Origin: Halorarius halobius
GTDB taxonomy: Archaea; Halobacteriota; Halobacteria; Halobacteriales; Haloarculaceae
Assembly: GCF_024298865.1 (NCBI RefSeq)
Contig: NZ_CP101161.1
Location: 393,227 to 457,226, forward strand
Direction: 5' to 3'
Length of the DNA stretch: 64,000 nucleotides
Shown here: positions 8,564 through 15,545 of the stretch, piece after piece
How the letters are laid out: each line of letters starts with the position of its first letter
How positions within the stretch are numbered: position 1 is the stretch's first letter
Notes under the pieces: model-generated
The model's database searches: none
Seen by the model: only the letters and a program-made list of their open reading frames with translations
What the model was told of the DNA's origin: nothing
Made by a program: the position numbers and the translations under genes

Positions 8564-9211
8564 ATGAGCCTCCGCTACGTCACGACGAACGAGGGGAAGG
8601 TCCGCGAGGCCCTCGAATACCTCGACGATACGGTCACGCAACTCGACTACGACTACCCGGAGATACAGGCCGAGGAACTCGGCCCCATCGCGGCCCACGG
8701 TGCCCGCGAGGCGTACGCCTATGCGGGCGAACCGGTCATCGTCGACGACGCCGGTCTGTTCATCGAGGACCTCGACGGGTTCCCCGGCCCCTACTCCGCG
8801 TACGTCGAGCACACGCTGGGCGTCGAACGGGTCGGAAAACTCGCCCGCGAGGAGGGGAGCCTCGACGCGCAGTTCCGCTGTGTCATCGCCTACTGCGACG
8901 GCGAGGGGTTCGAGGCGACGCCGGAACCCGTCGACCGGGGCGAGCGCCGCGGGCAGGACCTCGCGGCCGACGACCGCGCGAGCGCCACCACCGACGAGCA
9001 GGTGGCGACCGGCGACCTCCCGGTCAAACTGTTCACCGGCGCGGTGCCGGGCACCGTCGTCGAACCCCGCGGCGACGGCGGGTTCGGCTACGACCCCATC
9101 TTCGAACACGACGGCAAGACGCTCGCGGAGATGTCCGCCGCCGAGAAGAACGCCATCTCGCATCGCGGGCGGGCGCTGGCGAAGTTCGCGGAGTGGTACG
9201 CCGAGCGATAG
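8564..9211 (+). CDS. XTP/dITP pyrophosphatase (RdgB/HAM1 family)
   Basis: This 215-residue enzyme hydrolyses deaminated purine nucleoside triphosphates (ITP, dITP, XTP) to monophosphates so they are not incorporated into DNA or RNA. Family motifs are TNEGKVREA (residues 7-15), VDDAGLFIEDL, GPYSAYVEHTLG, the substrate loop FGYDPIFEHDGKTLAEM, and SHRGRAL near the C-terminus. The ATG at 8564 was chosen to match the family N-terminus. A run of about 30 residues (DRGERRGQDLAADDRASATT) is inserted where most members have a short loop. Confidence 0.94.
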   Translation: MSLRYVTTNEGKVREALEYLDDTVTQLDYDYPEIQAEELGPIAAHGAREAYAYAGEPVIVDDAGLFIEDLDGFPGPYSAYVEHTLGVERVGKLAREEGSLDAQFRCVIAYCDGEGFEATPEPVDRGERRGQDLAADDRASATTDEQVATGDLPVKLFTGAVPGTVVEPRGDGGFGYDPIFEHDGKTLAEMSAAEKNAISHRGRALAKFAEWYAER

Positions 9212-9316
9212 AGCCGTTCTGCGGTCGCTACGTCCTCCCCGTCCAGTCCGCCAGGTGTGGACAGTCGCGCCTGCACGACCATCCGGTTTGAGGGCGTTCG
9301 ACCCGAAGCGGGGGGC

Positions 9317-9832
9317 ATGCAGGTGCGCGTCGCCACCTCCGAGGACGCCGAGGCGCTCCCCGACCTCCACAGCGCGGCCGTCGAGGCGTTCGGCCACGGC
9401 CACTACACCGACGAACAGGTCGACGACTGGGCGAAACGGGGCGAGCGGTCGGCCGACGACTACCCCGTGGGGGAAGCGGGCGAGCATTTCACCGTCTGCG
9501 TGGTGCGACCGGAGGACACACCACGAGACACGCGAACGGCGACCGACGGGAGCCGCGAGCGCCGCGGCGCGGTGGCGGGGTTCGGCCACCTCGCCATCGA
9601 GGAACGGGCGGTCCACGCCGTCTACGTCCACCCGGACCACGCGAGGGCGGGCGTCGGCTCGGCCCTGCTCGCGGAACTGGAGGGGTTCGCCCGCGGGCAG
9701 GGAATCGAGGCGCTCTCGCTCCAGTCGTCGCTGAACGCCGTGGGCTTCTACGAGCGGAGCGGCTACGAACGCGTCGAGGACGGCGAGAGCCCCGGCGGCC
9801 TCCCGGTCATCGAGATGCGCAAGCGTCTCTGA
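9317..9832 (+). CDS. GNAT-family N-acetyltransferase
   Basis: A 171-residue protein carries a complete GNAT core. The acetyl-CoA binding motif A is visible as VHAVYVHPDHARAGVGSAL, followed by ALSLQSSLNAVGFYERSGY, the usual motif B. A non-conserved acidic/Arg stretch (about residues 65-95) precedes the core strands. Such enzymes acetylate small molecules, peptides or protein N-termini. Neighbours give no clue to the substrate. Confidence 0.88.
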   Translation: MQVRVATSEDAEALPDLHSAAVEAFGHGHYTDEQVDDWAKRGERSADDYPVGEAGEHFTVCVVRPEDTPRDTRTATDGSRERRGAVAGFGHLAIEERAVHAVYVHPDHARAGVGSALLAELEGFARGQGIEALSLQSSLNAVGFYERSGYERVEDGESPGGLPVIEMRKRL

Positions 9833-9871
9833 AACCCGAACGGCTACCTGCCGTGGGCCGAACGCCCGGGT

Positions 9872-10660
9872 ATGCAACAGGGCACGGCGCTCGTGACGGG
9901 CGCGTCGGCGGGCATCGGGGCGGAACTCGCACGGCAGTTCGCCGAGCGGGGCCACGACGTGGTGCTGGTCGCACGCCGCGAGGCGAAACTGCGGCAGGCC
10001 GCCGACACGTACGAGGCGCGCTTCGGCGTCGATGCCCACGTCGTCGCGCAGGACCTCGCCACACGCGAGGGCCGAGCGGCGCTGTACGAGGAGGTGACCG
10101 AGCGCGGCATCGAGGTGGACTACCTCGTCAACAACGTCGGCGTCGGCACGCAGGGCCATTTCCTCGATATCCCGGTCGACGACGAACTCCAGCAGGTCGA
10201 GTTGAACGTCGCTACCCCCACGCATCTCACCAAACTGTTCGGACGGGGGATGCGCGAGCGGGGGCACGGCGGCGTGTTGAACGTCGCGTCGACGGCGGCG
10301 TTCCAGCCGGGGCCGTTCATGGCCGTCTACTACGCCTCGAAATCGTACGCGCTGTCGCTGTCGGAGGCGCTCCACGAGGAGTTCGCCGACGACGGCGTGA
10401 CGGTGACGGCGCTGTGTCCCGGCCCCGTCGAGACGGAGTTCCAGGCCCGTGCGGACAACGAGGACGCGCCCATCGGCGACCCCGACGCGGGGCTGATGCG
10501 CTGGCAGGCCGTCGACGACGTGGCCGAGGCGGGCATCGCCGGACTGGAGAAGGGGAAAGCGGTCGTGGTGCCGGGCATCGAGTACAAACTGCTGTCGATA
10601 CTGACCCGGCTCCTCCCGCGGTCGGTCACCCGGCGGCTGGCGGCCGACCTGAACCACTAA
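9872..10660 (+). CDS. Short-chain dehydrogenase/reductase (classical SDR)
   Basis: The 262-residue oxidoreductase has the NAD(P)-binding Rossmann motif TGASAGIG (residues 9-16), the NNVG segment (87-90), and the catalytic S140/T141, Y153 and K157 (YYASK). R35/R36 after the second strand (LVARRE) favour NADP(H). The family reduces or oxidises small alcohols and ketones and includes acetoacetyl and quinone reductase-like members; the substrate cannot be told. It converges on and overlaps by four bases the PIN-like gene on the other strand. Confidence 0.9.
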   Translation: MQQGTALVTGASAGIGAELARQFAERGHDVVLVARREAKLRQAADTYEARFGVDAHVVAQDLATREGRAALYEEVTERGIEVDYLVNNVGVGTQGHFLDIPVDDELQQVELNVATPTHLTKLFGRGMRERGHGGVLNVASTAAFQPGPFMAVYYASKSYALSLSEALHEEFADDGVTVTALCPGPVETEFQARADNEDAPIGDPDAGLMRWQAVDDVAEAGIAGLEKGKAVVVPGIEYKLLSILTRLLPRSVTRRLAADLNH

Positions 10661-11130
10661 TCGCGGGGGTCGCGGTCCGGTCCCGGGTACGCGCCGTCGC
10701 CCACCTCCGGCCAGACGCGCTCGGGGTCGAACAGCGAGCAGAACCCCCGCGGATGCTTGACGCTCACGTCCAGTCGCGAGCGGAGCGACGCGCCCGCCGT
10801 CGCCGACCGGAGCCGCGGGTCGAAGGAGAGCAGGTGCGCGGCGTTGCCCCGGTAGGCCGACGCCAGCCCGGGGTGGTCGTCGGCCGGCTGGTCGACCCGA
10901 ACGCGGAGAGCGTCGAGTTTCTCGCGGTGGTCCGTGGCGAGGTCGGCGTCGGAAAGCGTCGCCACGACTGCCTCGCAGTCGTCGAGCAGGGCATCGGAGG
11001 CGACCAACTCGACCCACGAGTGACTCCGCACGACGTCGAGCGCCTCGCGGGCGGGCCCGCCGACCAGCAGGTCGGCCGCCAGCACGTCCGCGTCCGCGAC
11101 GACGCGGGCGACGTTCGGCCGGTCAGTCAT
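10657..11130 (-). CDS. PIN-like haloarchaeal protein of unknown function
   Basis: A 157-residue protein begins MTDRPNVARVVADADVLAADLL, where DADVL sits like the first PIN-domain aspartate. Later acidic residues (SDALLDDCE and AHLLSFDPRL) occupy roughly the places of the remaining PIN acids. It contains no transmembrane segment or other recognised domain. The start overlaps by eight bases the end of a 31-residue gene upstream on the same strand, so the two are probably co-translated as a cassette. The nuclease assignment is an inference from motif spacing. Confidence 0.68.
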   Translation of the reverse strand: MTDRPNVARVVADADVLAADLLVGGPAREALDVVRSHSWVELVASDALLDDCEAVVATLSDADLATDHREKLDALRVRVDQPADDHPGLASAYRGNAAHLLSFDPRLRSATAGASLRSRLDVSVKHPRGFCSLFDPERVWPEVGDGAYPGPDRDPRD

Positions 11131-11218
11131 GCGCCCGCCGCTCGGAAAGTTCCGTCTCGATGTCGCCGACGGTCGTCTCGTACCGCTCGGCGCGCTCGAA
11201 CAGGTCGGCCCATCGCAT
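11123..11218 (-). CDS. 31-residue protein co-encoded with the PIN-like gene
   Basis: The frame MRWADLFERAERYETTVGDI...ERRAHD encodes an amphipathic, charged 31-residue peptide. I believe short proteins starting W-x-D-L-F-E-R-A occur beside this PIN-like family in other haloarchaea, but I cannot check that here. Its stop lies inside the start of the downstream PIN-like gene, an eight-base overlap. A small partner in front of a PIN-like protein is reminiscent of an antitoxin gene. This is inference only. Confidence 0.5.
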   Translation of the reverse strand: MRWADLFERAERYETTVGDIETELSERRAHD

Positions 11219-11287
11219 GCCGTGGACTGTGGCCGGCGACCCCATAAACGACGCGAGGTTTTTGCCCGCCGAGTCCTCACTCGGAGC

Positions 11288-12229
11288 GTGCGCGAGTTCG
11301 ACTTCGAGCTGGCGGTGTGTGCCCACCTCGAGCGCGAGGGGCGGCTCGTCGCCCGCCAACTCGCCGGCGGCGTCCACGGCTCGCGGGTGATGGACGTGGT
11401 CGTCGTCGAGCCCGGGCCGTCGTTCGACGAGCGGACGCGGCTCACGCCCGAGACGATTCCGCCCGCCCTGCTGGAATCGGACATCGGACCGGGACGGGCA
11501 CGCCGCCCGGCGACGCTGGTCGGCGACTCGGACCGCGCCCGCGCGCTCGTCGAGCGCGGCGTCGAGGTGGGTTACCTCCAGCGGGAGCGCCGCGACGGCC
11601 AGAAGCGGGTGCGGGCGACGGCCCGCTACCCCGACGACTGGTTCGGCGGACTGGTCGGCATCGAGAACAAGCCGGAGCTCGGGCGGCCGGGCGACCTCCG
11701 GTTGCAGTTGCGCAAGGACGTCTCGCTGGCACTGTTCGACCGGGTGGTGCTCGCCACCCTGAGCCACGTCACCGGCGCGCACCTGAACCGGATTCCCGAC
11801 GAGGTGGGCGTCTGGCGCGTCGACCCCCCGGAGGGGTACGAGGTGCTCCGGGAGCCGACGCCGCTGGCGACGGACGAGCCGGGCATCGAAGTGGTCGATA
11901 CCCACCCCGAACGGGCGGATGTGCGGCCCGTCACGGCCGGGGAGAAGCGCCGCTATCGGCGCCGCGTCGCCGAACGCGCCTACGGGAAGGGGTGGCGGGT
12001 GCCGTTTCCCGACTGCCCCGCGGTCGAGGACCGGCCCGTCGCCGGCGTGCCGGGACTGCCGTACTGCACTCGCCAGGAACGGTACGTCCGTCCCGCCGAC
12101 GCCTGCGACTGCGAGGGGTCGGGGCCGGAGGTTGACACGCGGACGCTACGGGCGGCTCACTCGCCGTGGGTGCGTGACCCCGAGGGGACGGCGCGGCGAC
12201 AGGCCGCGCTCGACCGCTTCCGCGAGTGA
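11288..12229 (+). CDS. Haloarchaeal DUF5787-like protein
   Basis: This 313-residue protein opens VREFDFELAVCAHLERE. A GTG at 11288 is the best start: upstream residues look non-coding and an AT-richer tract (gaggtttttgccc, about 11250) sits at promoter distance. A central segment (WFGGLVGIENKPELGRPGDL) contains G-x-E-x-K, reminiscent of restriction-type nuclease cores. C-terminal cysteines (VPGLPYCTRQ and ADACDCEGSG) could bind metal. The family assignment is from memory of haloarchaeal DUF5787 proteins; the function is unknown. Confidence 0.72.
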   Translation: MREFDFELAVCAHLEREGRLVARQLAGGVHGSRVMDVVVVEPGPSFDERTRLTPETIPPALLESDIGPGRARRPATLVGDSDRARALVERGVEVGYLQRERRDGQKRVRATARYPDDWFGGLVGIENKPELGRPGDLRLQLRKDVSLALFDRVVLATLSHVTGAHLNRIPDEVGVWRVDPPEGYEVLREPTPLATDEPGIEVVDTHPERADVRPVTAGEKRRYRRRVAERAYGKGWRVPFPDCPAVEDRPVAGVPGLPYCTRQERYVRPADACDCEGSGPEVDTRTLRAAHSPWVRDPEGTARRQAALDRFRE

Positions 12230-12269
12230 ATCCGGGAAAGCATTTACCCCGGGCGTCGTGAGTCGGGGT

Positions 12270-13562
12270 ATGCGCCGCCTCTCGGTCCTCGTCGCGCTCC
12301 TGCTGGTCGTGCCGGCAGGCGCGACGGCCGCCGCCAGCGTGCAGTCGGACGGAGCGCCGTGTGTCGGAACGATGGACGAACCCGCCCGCGGCACGACAGT
12401 CATCAGCGTGCAGGGTGCCCGCGGCGGTGAGAAGACGCAGGCACGGCTCGTCGGCGTCGGCCCGCGCGGGAAGGTCAAGTGGGTCCACGACGGCCCCGAT
12501 GGGCTCGTCTGGGGGTACGACGTCGACCCGATGGAGAACGGCAACCTGTTCGTCGTCGGGACCGTCCGCGAGGGGGGCCACGGGAAGACCGTCTTCTACG
12601 AGTTCAACCCCCGGACACAGGAGCAGGTGTGGACCGAGACGGTGAACATCACCGACACCCACGACGCCGACCTCCTGCCCGACGGTCGCATCGCCATCGC
12701 CAACATGCGGAACTACGACCACGCGAACGGAACGAACGACGACCGGCTGGTTATCTACAACCGGACGACCGACACGTACGAGGAGGAGTGGCTGTTCCGC
12801 GACCACTACGAGCGGGACACCGGCGGCGACTACGTCGAGGACTGGACGCACGTCAACGACGTCGACCGGGTGAACGGGAGCCACTACCTGCTGTCGCCCC
12901 GGAACCTCGACCAGGTCATCCTCGTCGACATCGAGACGGGCGAAATCGAGTTGAAGCTCGGGAGCGACAACGAGTGGGCGACGATGAAGCGCCAGCACAA
13001 CCCGCAGTATCTCGAAAGCGAGGAGGGGCGACCGACGCTTCTCGTCGCCGACTCGGACAACAACCGCATCGTCGAGTACGAGAAACGCGGCGACGGCTGG
13101 GCGGAGACGTGGTCGCTTGGCTCGGGTGCGACCATGGAGTGGCCCCGTGACGCCGACCGCCTCGCGGACGGCAACACGCTCGTCGTCGACTCGCGGCACA
13201 ACCGCGTGATGGAGGTCACACCGGACGGCACCGTCGTCTGGGAGGTGTACTCGCCGTGGCTGGTGTACGACGCCGAACGCGTCAGGGTCGGCGACGACGA
13301 CGTGCGCGAGGGACCGACCATCGCGGACATGGGCGCCGAGGGCGACTACTCGCTGTCGAACGCGCCGCTGTTCTCGACGGCCGACCAGGAGGCGTGTGCC
13401 TCGACCATCTCGAGCGTCGGCCCCGACGAGGTGCGCGACGTCTCCACGGGGAACGGAACGGCGGCGACGCCGACACCCCCGACGCCGACCCAACAGCCCG
13501 GATTCGGGCTCGCGGCGGTGCTGACGGCGCTTGCGGCGGCGGCACTTCTCGTGCGGCGCTGA
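12270..13562 (+). CDS. Secreted arylsulfotransferase-fold protein with PGF-CTERM-type tail
   Basis: The 430-residue protein has a Sec signal peptide (MRRLSVLVALLLVVPAGATAA), a beta-propeller with repeated segments of the ASST type (HDADLLPDGRIAIANMR, THVNDVDRVNGSHYLL, MEWPRDADRLADGNTL), a Thr/Pro linker, and a C-terminal PGFG-hydrophobic-Arg tail. That tail is the PGF-CTERM archaeosortase signal, so it is probably processed and lipid-anchored at the cell surface. Catalytic competence for sulfate transfer is not established for haloarchaeal members, and a structural or binding role is possible. The start is at the ATG before the signal peptide. Confidence 0.85.
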   Translation: MRRLSVLVALLLVVPAGATAAASVQSDGAPCVGTMDEPARGTTVISVQGARGGEKTQARLVGVGPRGKVKWVHDGPDGLVWGYDVDPMENGNLFVVGTVREGGHGKTVFYEFNPRTQEQVWTETVNITDTHDADLLPDGRIAIANMRNYDHANGTNDDRLVIYNRTTDTYEEEWLFRDHYERDTGGDYVEDWTHVNDVDRVNGSHYLLSPRNLDQVILVDIETGEIELKLGSDNEWATMKRQHNPQYLESEEGRPTLLVADSDNNRIVEYEKRGDGWAETWSLGSGATMEWPRDADRLADGNTLVVDSRHNRVMEVTPDGTVVWEVYSPWLVYDAERVRVGDDDVREGPTIADMGAEGDYSLSNAPLFSTADQEACASTISSVGPDEVRDVSTGNGTAATPTPPTPTQQPGFGLAAVLTALAAAALLVRR

Positions 13563-13571
13563 CCCCAACGG

Positions 13572-13617
13572 CCTGTTCATTCAGGGGATGGGACTTTGTC
13601 CCGGCCTCCGGAACAGG
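13572..13617 (+). terminator. Nested stem-loop after the arylsulfotransferase-like gene
   Basis: Ten bases after the stop there is a perfect inner hairpin GGGAC-TTT-GTCCC (13590-13602) enclosed by CCTGTTC (13572-13578) pairing with GAACAGG (13611-13617). It could mark the transcript 3' end or protect it. It lacks the T-run typical of archaeal termination, and it lies only eight bases before the next start codon, so a regulatory role on the 64-residue gene is also possible. Confidence 0.45.
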
Positions 13618-13624
13618 TCGCCCG

Positions 13625-13819
13625 ATGGACGACTACCGGGGCTCCGACGGACGGAGCTACGACGAGGAGGACGTGTGGACCCGCCTCGAGCGCGGCGAGT
13701 GGTCGGTCTGCTGTTTCGACCCGGAGACGGGACTGGAGGTAGTGGAGACGGCCGACGACGAACTCCTGTTTCTGACGCCCGACGGCCGCGAGTCGCCGAC
13801 GGTCGCCGTCGAGAGCTAA
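13625..13819 (+). CDS. 64-residue haloarchaeal protein of unknown function
   Basis: The protein starts MDDYRGSDGRSYDEEDVWTR and continues with an alternating hydrophobic/polar pattern (EWSVCCFDPETGLEVVETA), suggesting a small beta-rich domain with an exposed Cys-Cys pair. It is strongly acidic and has no signal or membrane segment. The start follows the stem-loop at 13572-13617. It converges with the MBL-fold gene, with a four-base overlap of stop codons. Function unknown. Confidence 0.65.
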   Translation: MDDYRGSDGRSYDEEDVWTRLERGEWSVCCFDPETGLEVVETADDELLFLTPDGRESPTVAVES

Positions 13820-14640
13820 AGCGAGTACCGCTCGCCGTCGACCGCGAGGTCGTCGTCGAACGCCTCGTCGGCGGGGACGAAATGCGAGACGTGGACGACC
13901 CGCGTCTCGTCGGCGTTCAGTTCCTCGCCCAGTTCGCGTGCCCCCTCGATGGTCATGTGCTTGGTGCCGAACGTGCGGGCCGTGCCGTCGGGCCCGTGGT
14001 GGTCGCCGCCGCGGGGGTGGTACTCGCAGAGATGTGCGGGGACGATGCCGTCGGCCAGAAGCAGGTCCGGGTCGGCGAGCGCCTCGCGCGAGCGGTCGGG
14101 GACGTCGTAGTTCGTATCACCGGTTATCGACAGCTTCGCGCCGGTCTCCGGGTCCTCGACGACGACCCCGTAACAGACCAGCGGCGGGTGGACGACCGGG
14201 ACGAGCCGCACCTCGAACCCGCAGGCGTCGAACGGTTCGTGGGGCGCGTGCGGCACCGTCGTCACCGCGTCGAGGTAGTCGTACTTCTCGGTGACGGTGT
14301 CGGCGACCGACTGCCCCGTCTCGGGGTCCGTCTCGTCGGCCGCGTGGACCGACACGTCCGACAGCAGGCGGTAGGCGTTGCCGAGCCCATCGAGGTGGTC
14401 GAAGTGGACGTGCGTGACGAGTATCTCGCTGGGCAGTTGCACGTCGTGTTCGAGGAACTGGTGGCGGAAGTCGGGCGAGGCGTCGACCAGAAGCGAGCGG
14501 TCGGTTCGGTCGTTGTGGACGTGGACCGAGAAGCGCGTGCGCTCGACGCCCAACTCGCGGGCACGCTCGCAGGTGTCGCAGTCGCACCGGGGCGTCGGCG
14601 TTCCCGTCGTGTCCCCGGTTCCCAGAAGCGTGACCTCCAT
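13816..14640 (-). CDS. MBL-fold phosphodiesterase (PhnP-like)
   Basis: The 274-residue metallo-beta-lactamase-fold hydrolase starts MEVTLLGTGDTTGTPTPRCDC, with a CDCDTC motif typical of the PhnP/phosphoribosyl cyclic phosphodiesterase group. Metal ligands are in THVHFDHLDG, and further His/Asp residues occur in VHPPLVCYG, SITGDTNYD and VVHVSHF. PhnP cleaves 5-phosphoribosyl 1,2-cyclic phosphate in the C-P lyase pathway, but no phn lyase genes are nearby, so another cyclic or di-ester substrate is equally possible. Confidence 0.85.
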   Translation of the reverse strand: MEVTLLGTGDTTGTPTPRCDCDTCERARELGVERTRFSVHVHNDRTDRSLLVDASPDFRHQFLEHDVQLPSEILVTHVHFDHLDGLGNAYRLLSDVSVHAADETDPETGQSVADTVTEKYDYLDAVTTVPHAPHEPFDACGFEVRLVPVVHPPLVCYGVVVEDPETGAKLSITGDTNYDVPDRSREALADPDLLLADGIVPAHLCEYHPRGGDHHGPDGTARTFGTKHMTIEGARELGEELNADETRVVHVSHFVPADEAFDDDLAVDGERYSL

Positions 14641-14666
14641 CGACAGGAGTCACGCGGCGCGTGCGC

Positions 14667-14873
14667 CTAAACCCCGCGGTCGGTCGGGAGCCAGCCGACG
14701 ACCTGGAGATGTCGGTAGAGGCCGAACAGCCAGCAGCCGACGAGCGCGACCGTCACCGCTGCCAGCGGCACCGGGAACGTCGCCGGGCGAGTGAGCCACA
14801 CCAGCGCGAGCAGGAGGCCGAACCAGCCCGCGAACCCCGGCCACTCGGGGACCGACTCGTTTGCGACCGACAT
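14667..14873 (-). CDS. Small membrane protein with two transmembrane helices
   Basis: The 68-residue protein has two hydrophobic helices (WFGLLLALVWLT and VPLAAVTVALVGCWLFGLY) and short polar ends. It starts at the ATG whose A is shared with the TGA of the zinc-finger gene upstream (TGATG), so the two are almost certainly translated from one transcript. The frame continues upstream but that part overlaps the zinc-finger gene. The function is unknown; the pairing with a zinc-finger microprotein is the only clue. Confidence 0.68.
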   Translation of the reverse strand: MSVANESVPEWPGFAGWFGLLLALVWLTRPATFPVPLAAVTVALVGCWLFGLYRHLQVVGWLPTDRGV

Positions 14874-15031
14874 CAGCCCGTATGGAGCCCGCAGTCCGGA
14901 CACCGGTTCGTCGCCGCGCCGTCGTCCCACGCCATCGACCCGGTCGAACAGGCGGGACACGGAACGGTACTCGAACTGGACACGTTTTCGACCGTTGCGT
15001 TCAACGTGGACGTGCTTTCGAAGACAGACAT
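14873..15031 (-). CDS. 52-residue zinc-finger microprotein
   Basis: Reading leftwards from the ATG at 15031 gives MSVFESTSTLNATVENV, then CPACSTGSMAWDD and CPDCGLHTG. The two CxxC knuckles (C25, C28, C44, C47) are spaced like the rubredoxin-type zinc ribbons of haloarchaeal microproteins. A TATA-like TTTATCC lies 26 bases before the ATG, fitting a leaderless transcript. The gene overlaps the next membrane-protein gene by one base. It resembles the zinc microprotein at 15201-15350 in length, start (MSV) and knuckle pattern. Confidence 0.78.
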   Translation of the reverse strand: MSVFESTSTLNATVENVSSSSTVPCPACSTGSMAWDDGAATNRCPDCGLHTG

Positions 15032-15057
15032 CACAGTAGACGTGTGAACGCAATTTC

Positions 15058-15066
15058 GGATAAATC
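15058..15066 (-). promoter_or_regulatory. TATA element of the zinc-finger/membrane-protein operon
   Basis: On the minus strand GATTTATCC is 26 bases before the ATG at 15031. This is the spacing expected for a leaderless haloarchaeal transcript, and it supports the reality of the very short zinc-finger gene. The surrounding 90 bases are clearly AT-richer than the coding DNA. Confidence 0.65.
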
Positions 15067-15200
15067 TTTTCTGTATCAGAACTATATGGTCGCAAAGGTC
15101 CTAGAACAGAGAGGTAAAAACGAGATGTCTGAACAAGCGTGAAACAGAAATCGAGTCGCCGAGGTCCCGCTCCGGTCGCCGCCAGAGGCGTCTTCCGTGT

Positions 15201-15350
15201 TCACCCCACCGGCCCGTCACAGCCGGTGCAGACGTTGCCCCCGGTCGTCTCGTCCCAGACGAGCGTCCCCTCCAGACAGTCCGGACAAGGTGCGTAGTTC
15301 GCGGAGTTGAACGGGCGGTTCGTACCGAACGTGGAATCGTCGACCGACAT
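15201..15350 (-). CDS. 49-residue zinc-finger microprotein (paralogue)
   Basis: From the ATG at 15350 the frame reads MSVDDSTFGTNRPFNSANYA, then CPDCLEGTLVWDE and CTGCDGPVG. It has two CxxC knuckles (C22, C25, C41, C44) and a conserved W-D between them, as in its neighbour at 14873-15031. The two look like diverged copies, both on the minus strand with separate promoters. Such short zinc proteins are numerous in haloarchaea, and some affect motility, biofilm or stress phenotypes; no specific role can be given here. Confidence 0.78.
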   Translation of the reverse strand: MSVDDSTFGTNRPFNSANYAPCPDCLEGTLVWDETTGGNVCTGCDGPVG

Positions 15351-15545
15351 TACATCGACAAATGTCCACCAATACCGCATAAATATTCTCTATTAACTAC
15401 TAAATCCCCTATCTACCCCTAGAACATGTGCCTAAAAGCACTGTTAGTGAAACGCTTATCCATCAAATGTCGCCGACCGCGCGCGTTCATCGGCATCGGG
15501 TTTGCGACGCTGGACGAGTGAGGAGCGCTGGACGAACGGCGTGCG
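15351..15545. other. AT-rich intergenic stretch with minus-strand TATA
   Basis: This gap of about 195 bases is the most AT-rich part of the neighbourhood. On the minus strand ATATTTATG (15378-15387) lies 27 bases before the start of the zinc microprotein at 15350, an excellent leaderless promoter. The remaining 150 bases, towards the AAA gene end, contain no open frame I can support and no clear repeat. Confidence 0.6.

Noticed and set aside
8039..11017. 992-residue minus-strand frame
   Set aside because: It covers four well-recognised plus-strand genes and the tandem repeat; composition is Arg-rich and no domain is visible. It is an artefact of high GC.
15093..15142. Short plus-strand frame MVAKVLEQRG near the zinc microproteins
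   Set aside because: Only about 17 residues, no partner gene and no family; the upstream tatag is explained by the generally AT-rich gap.
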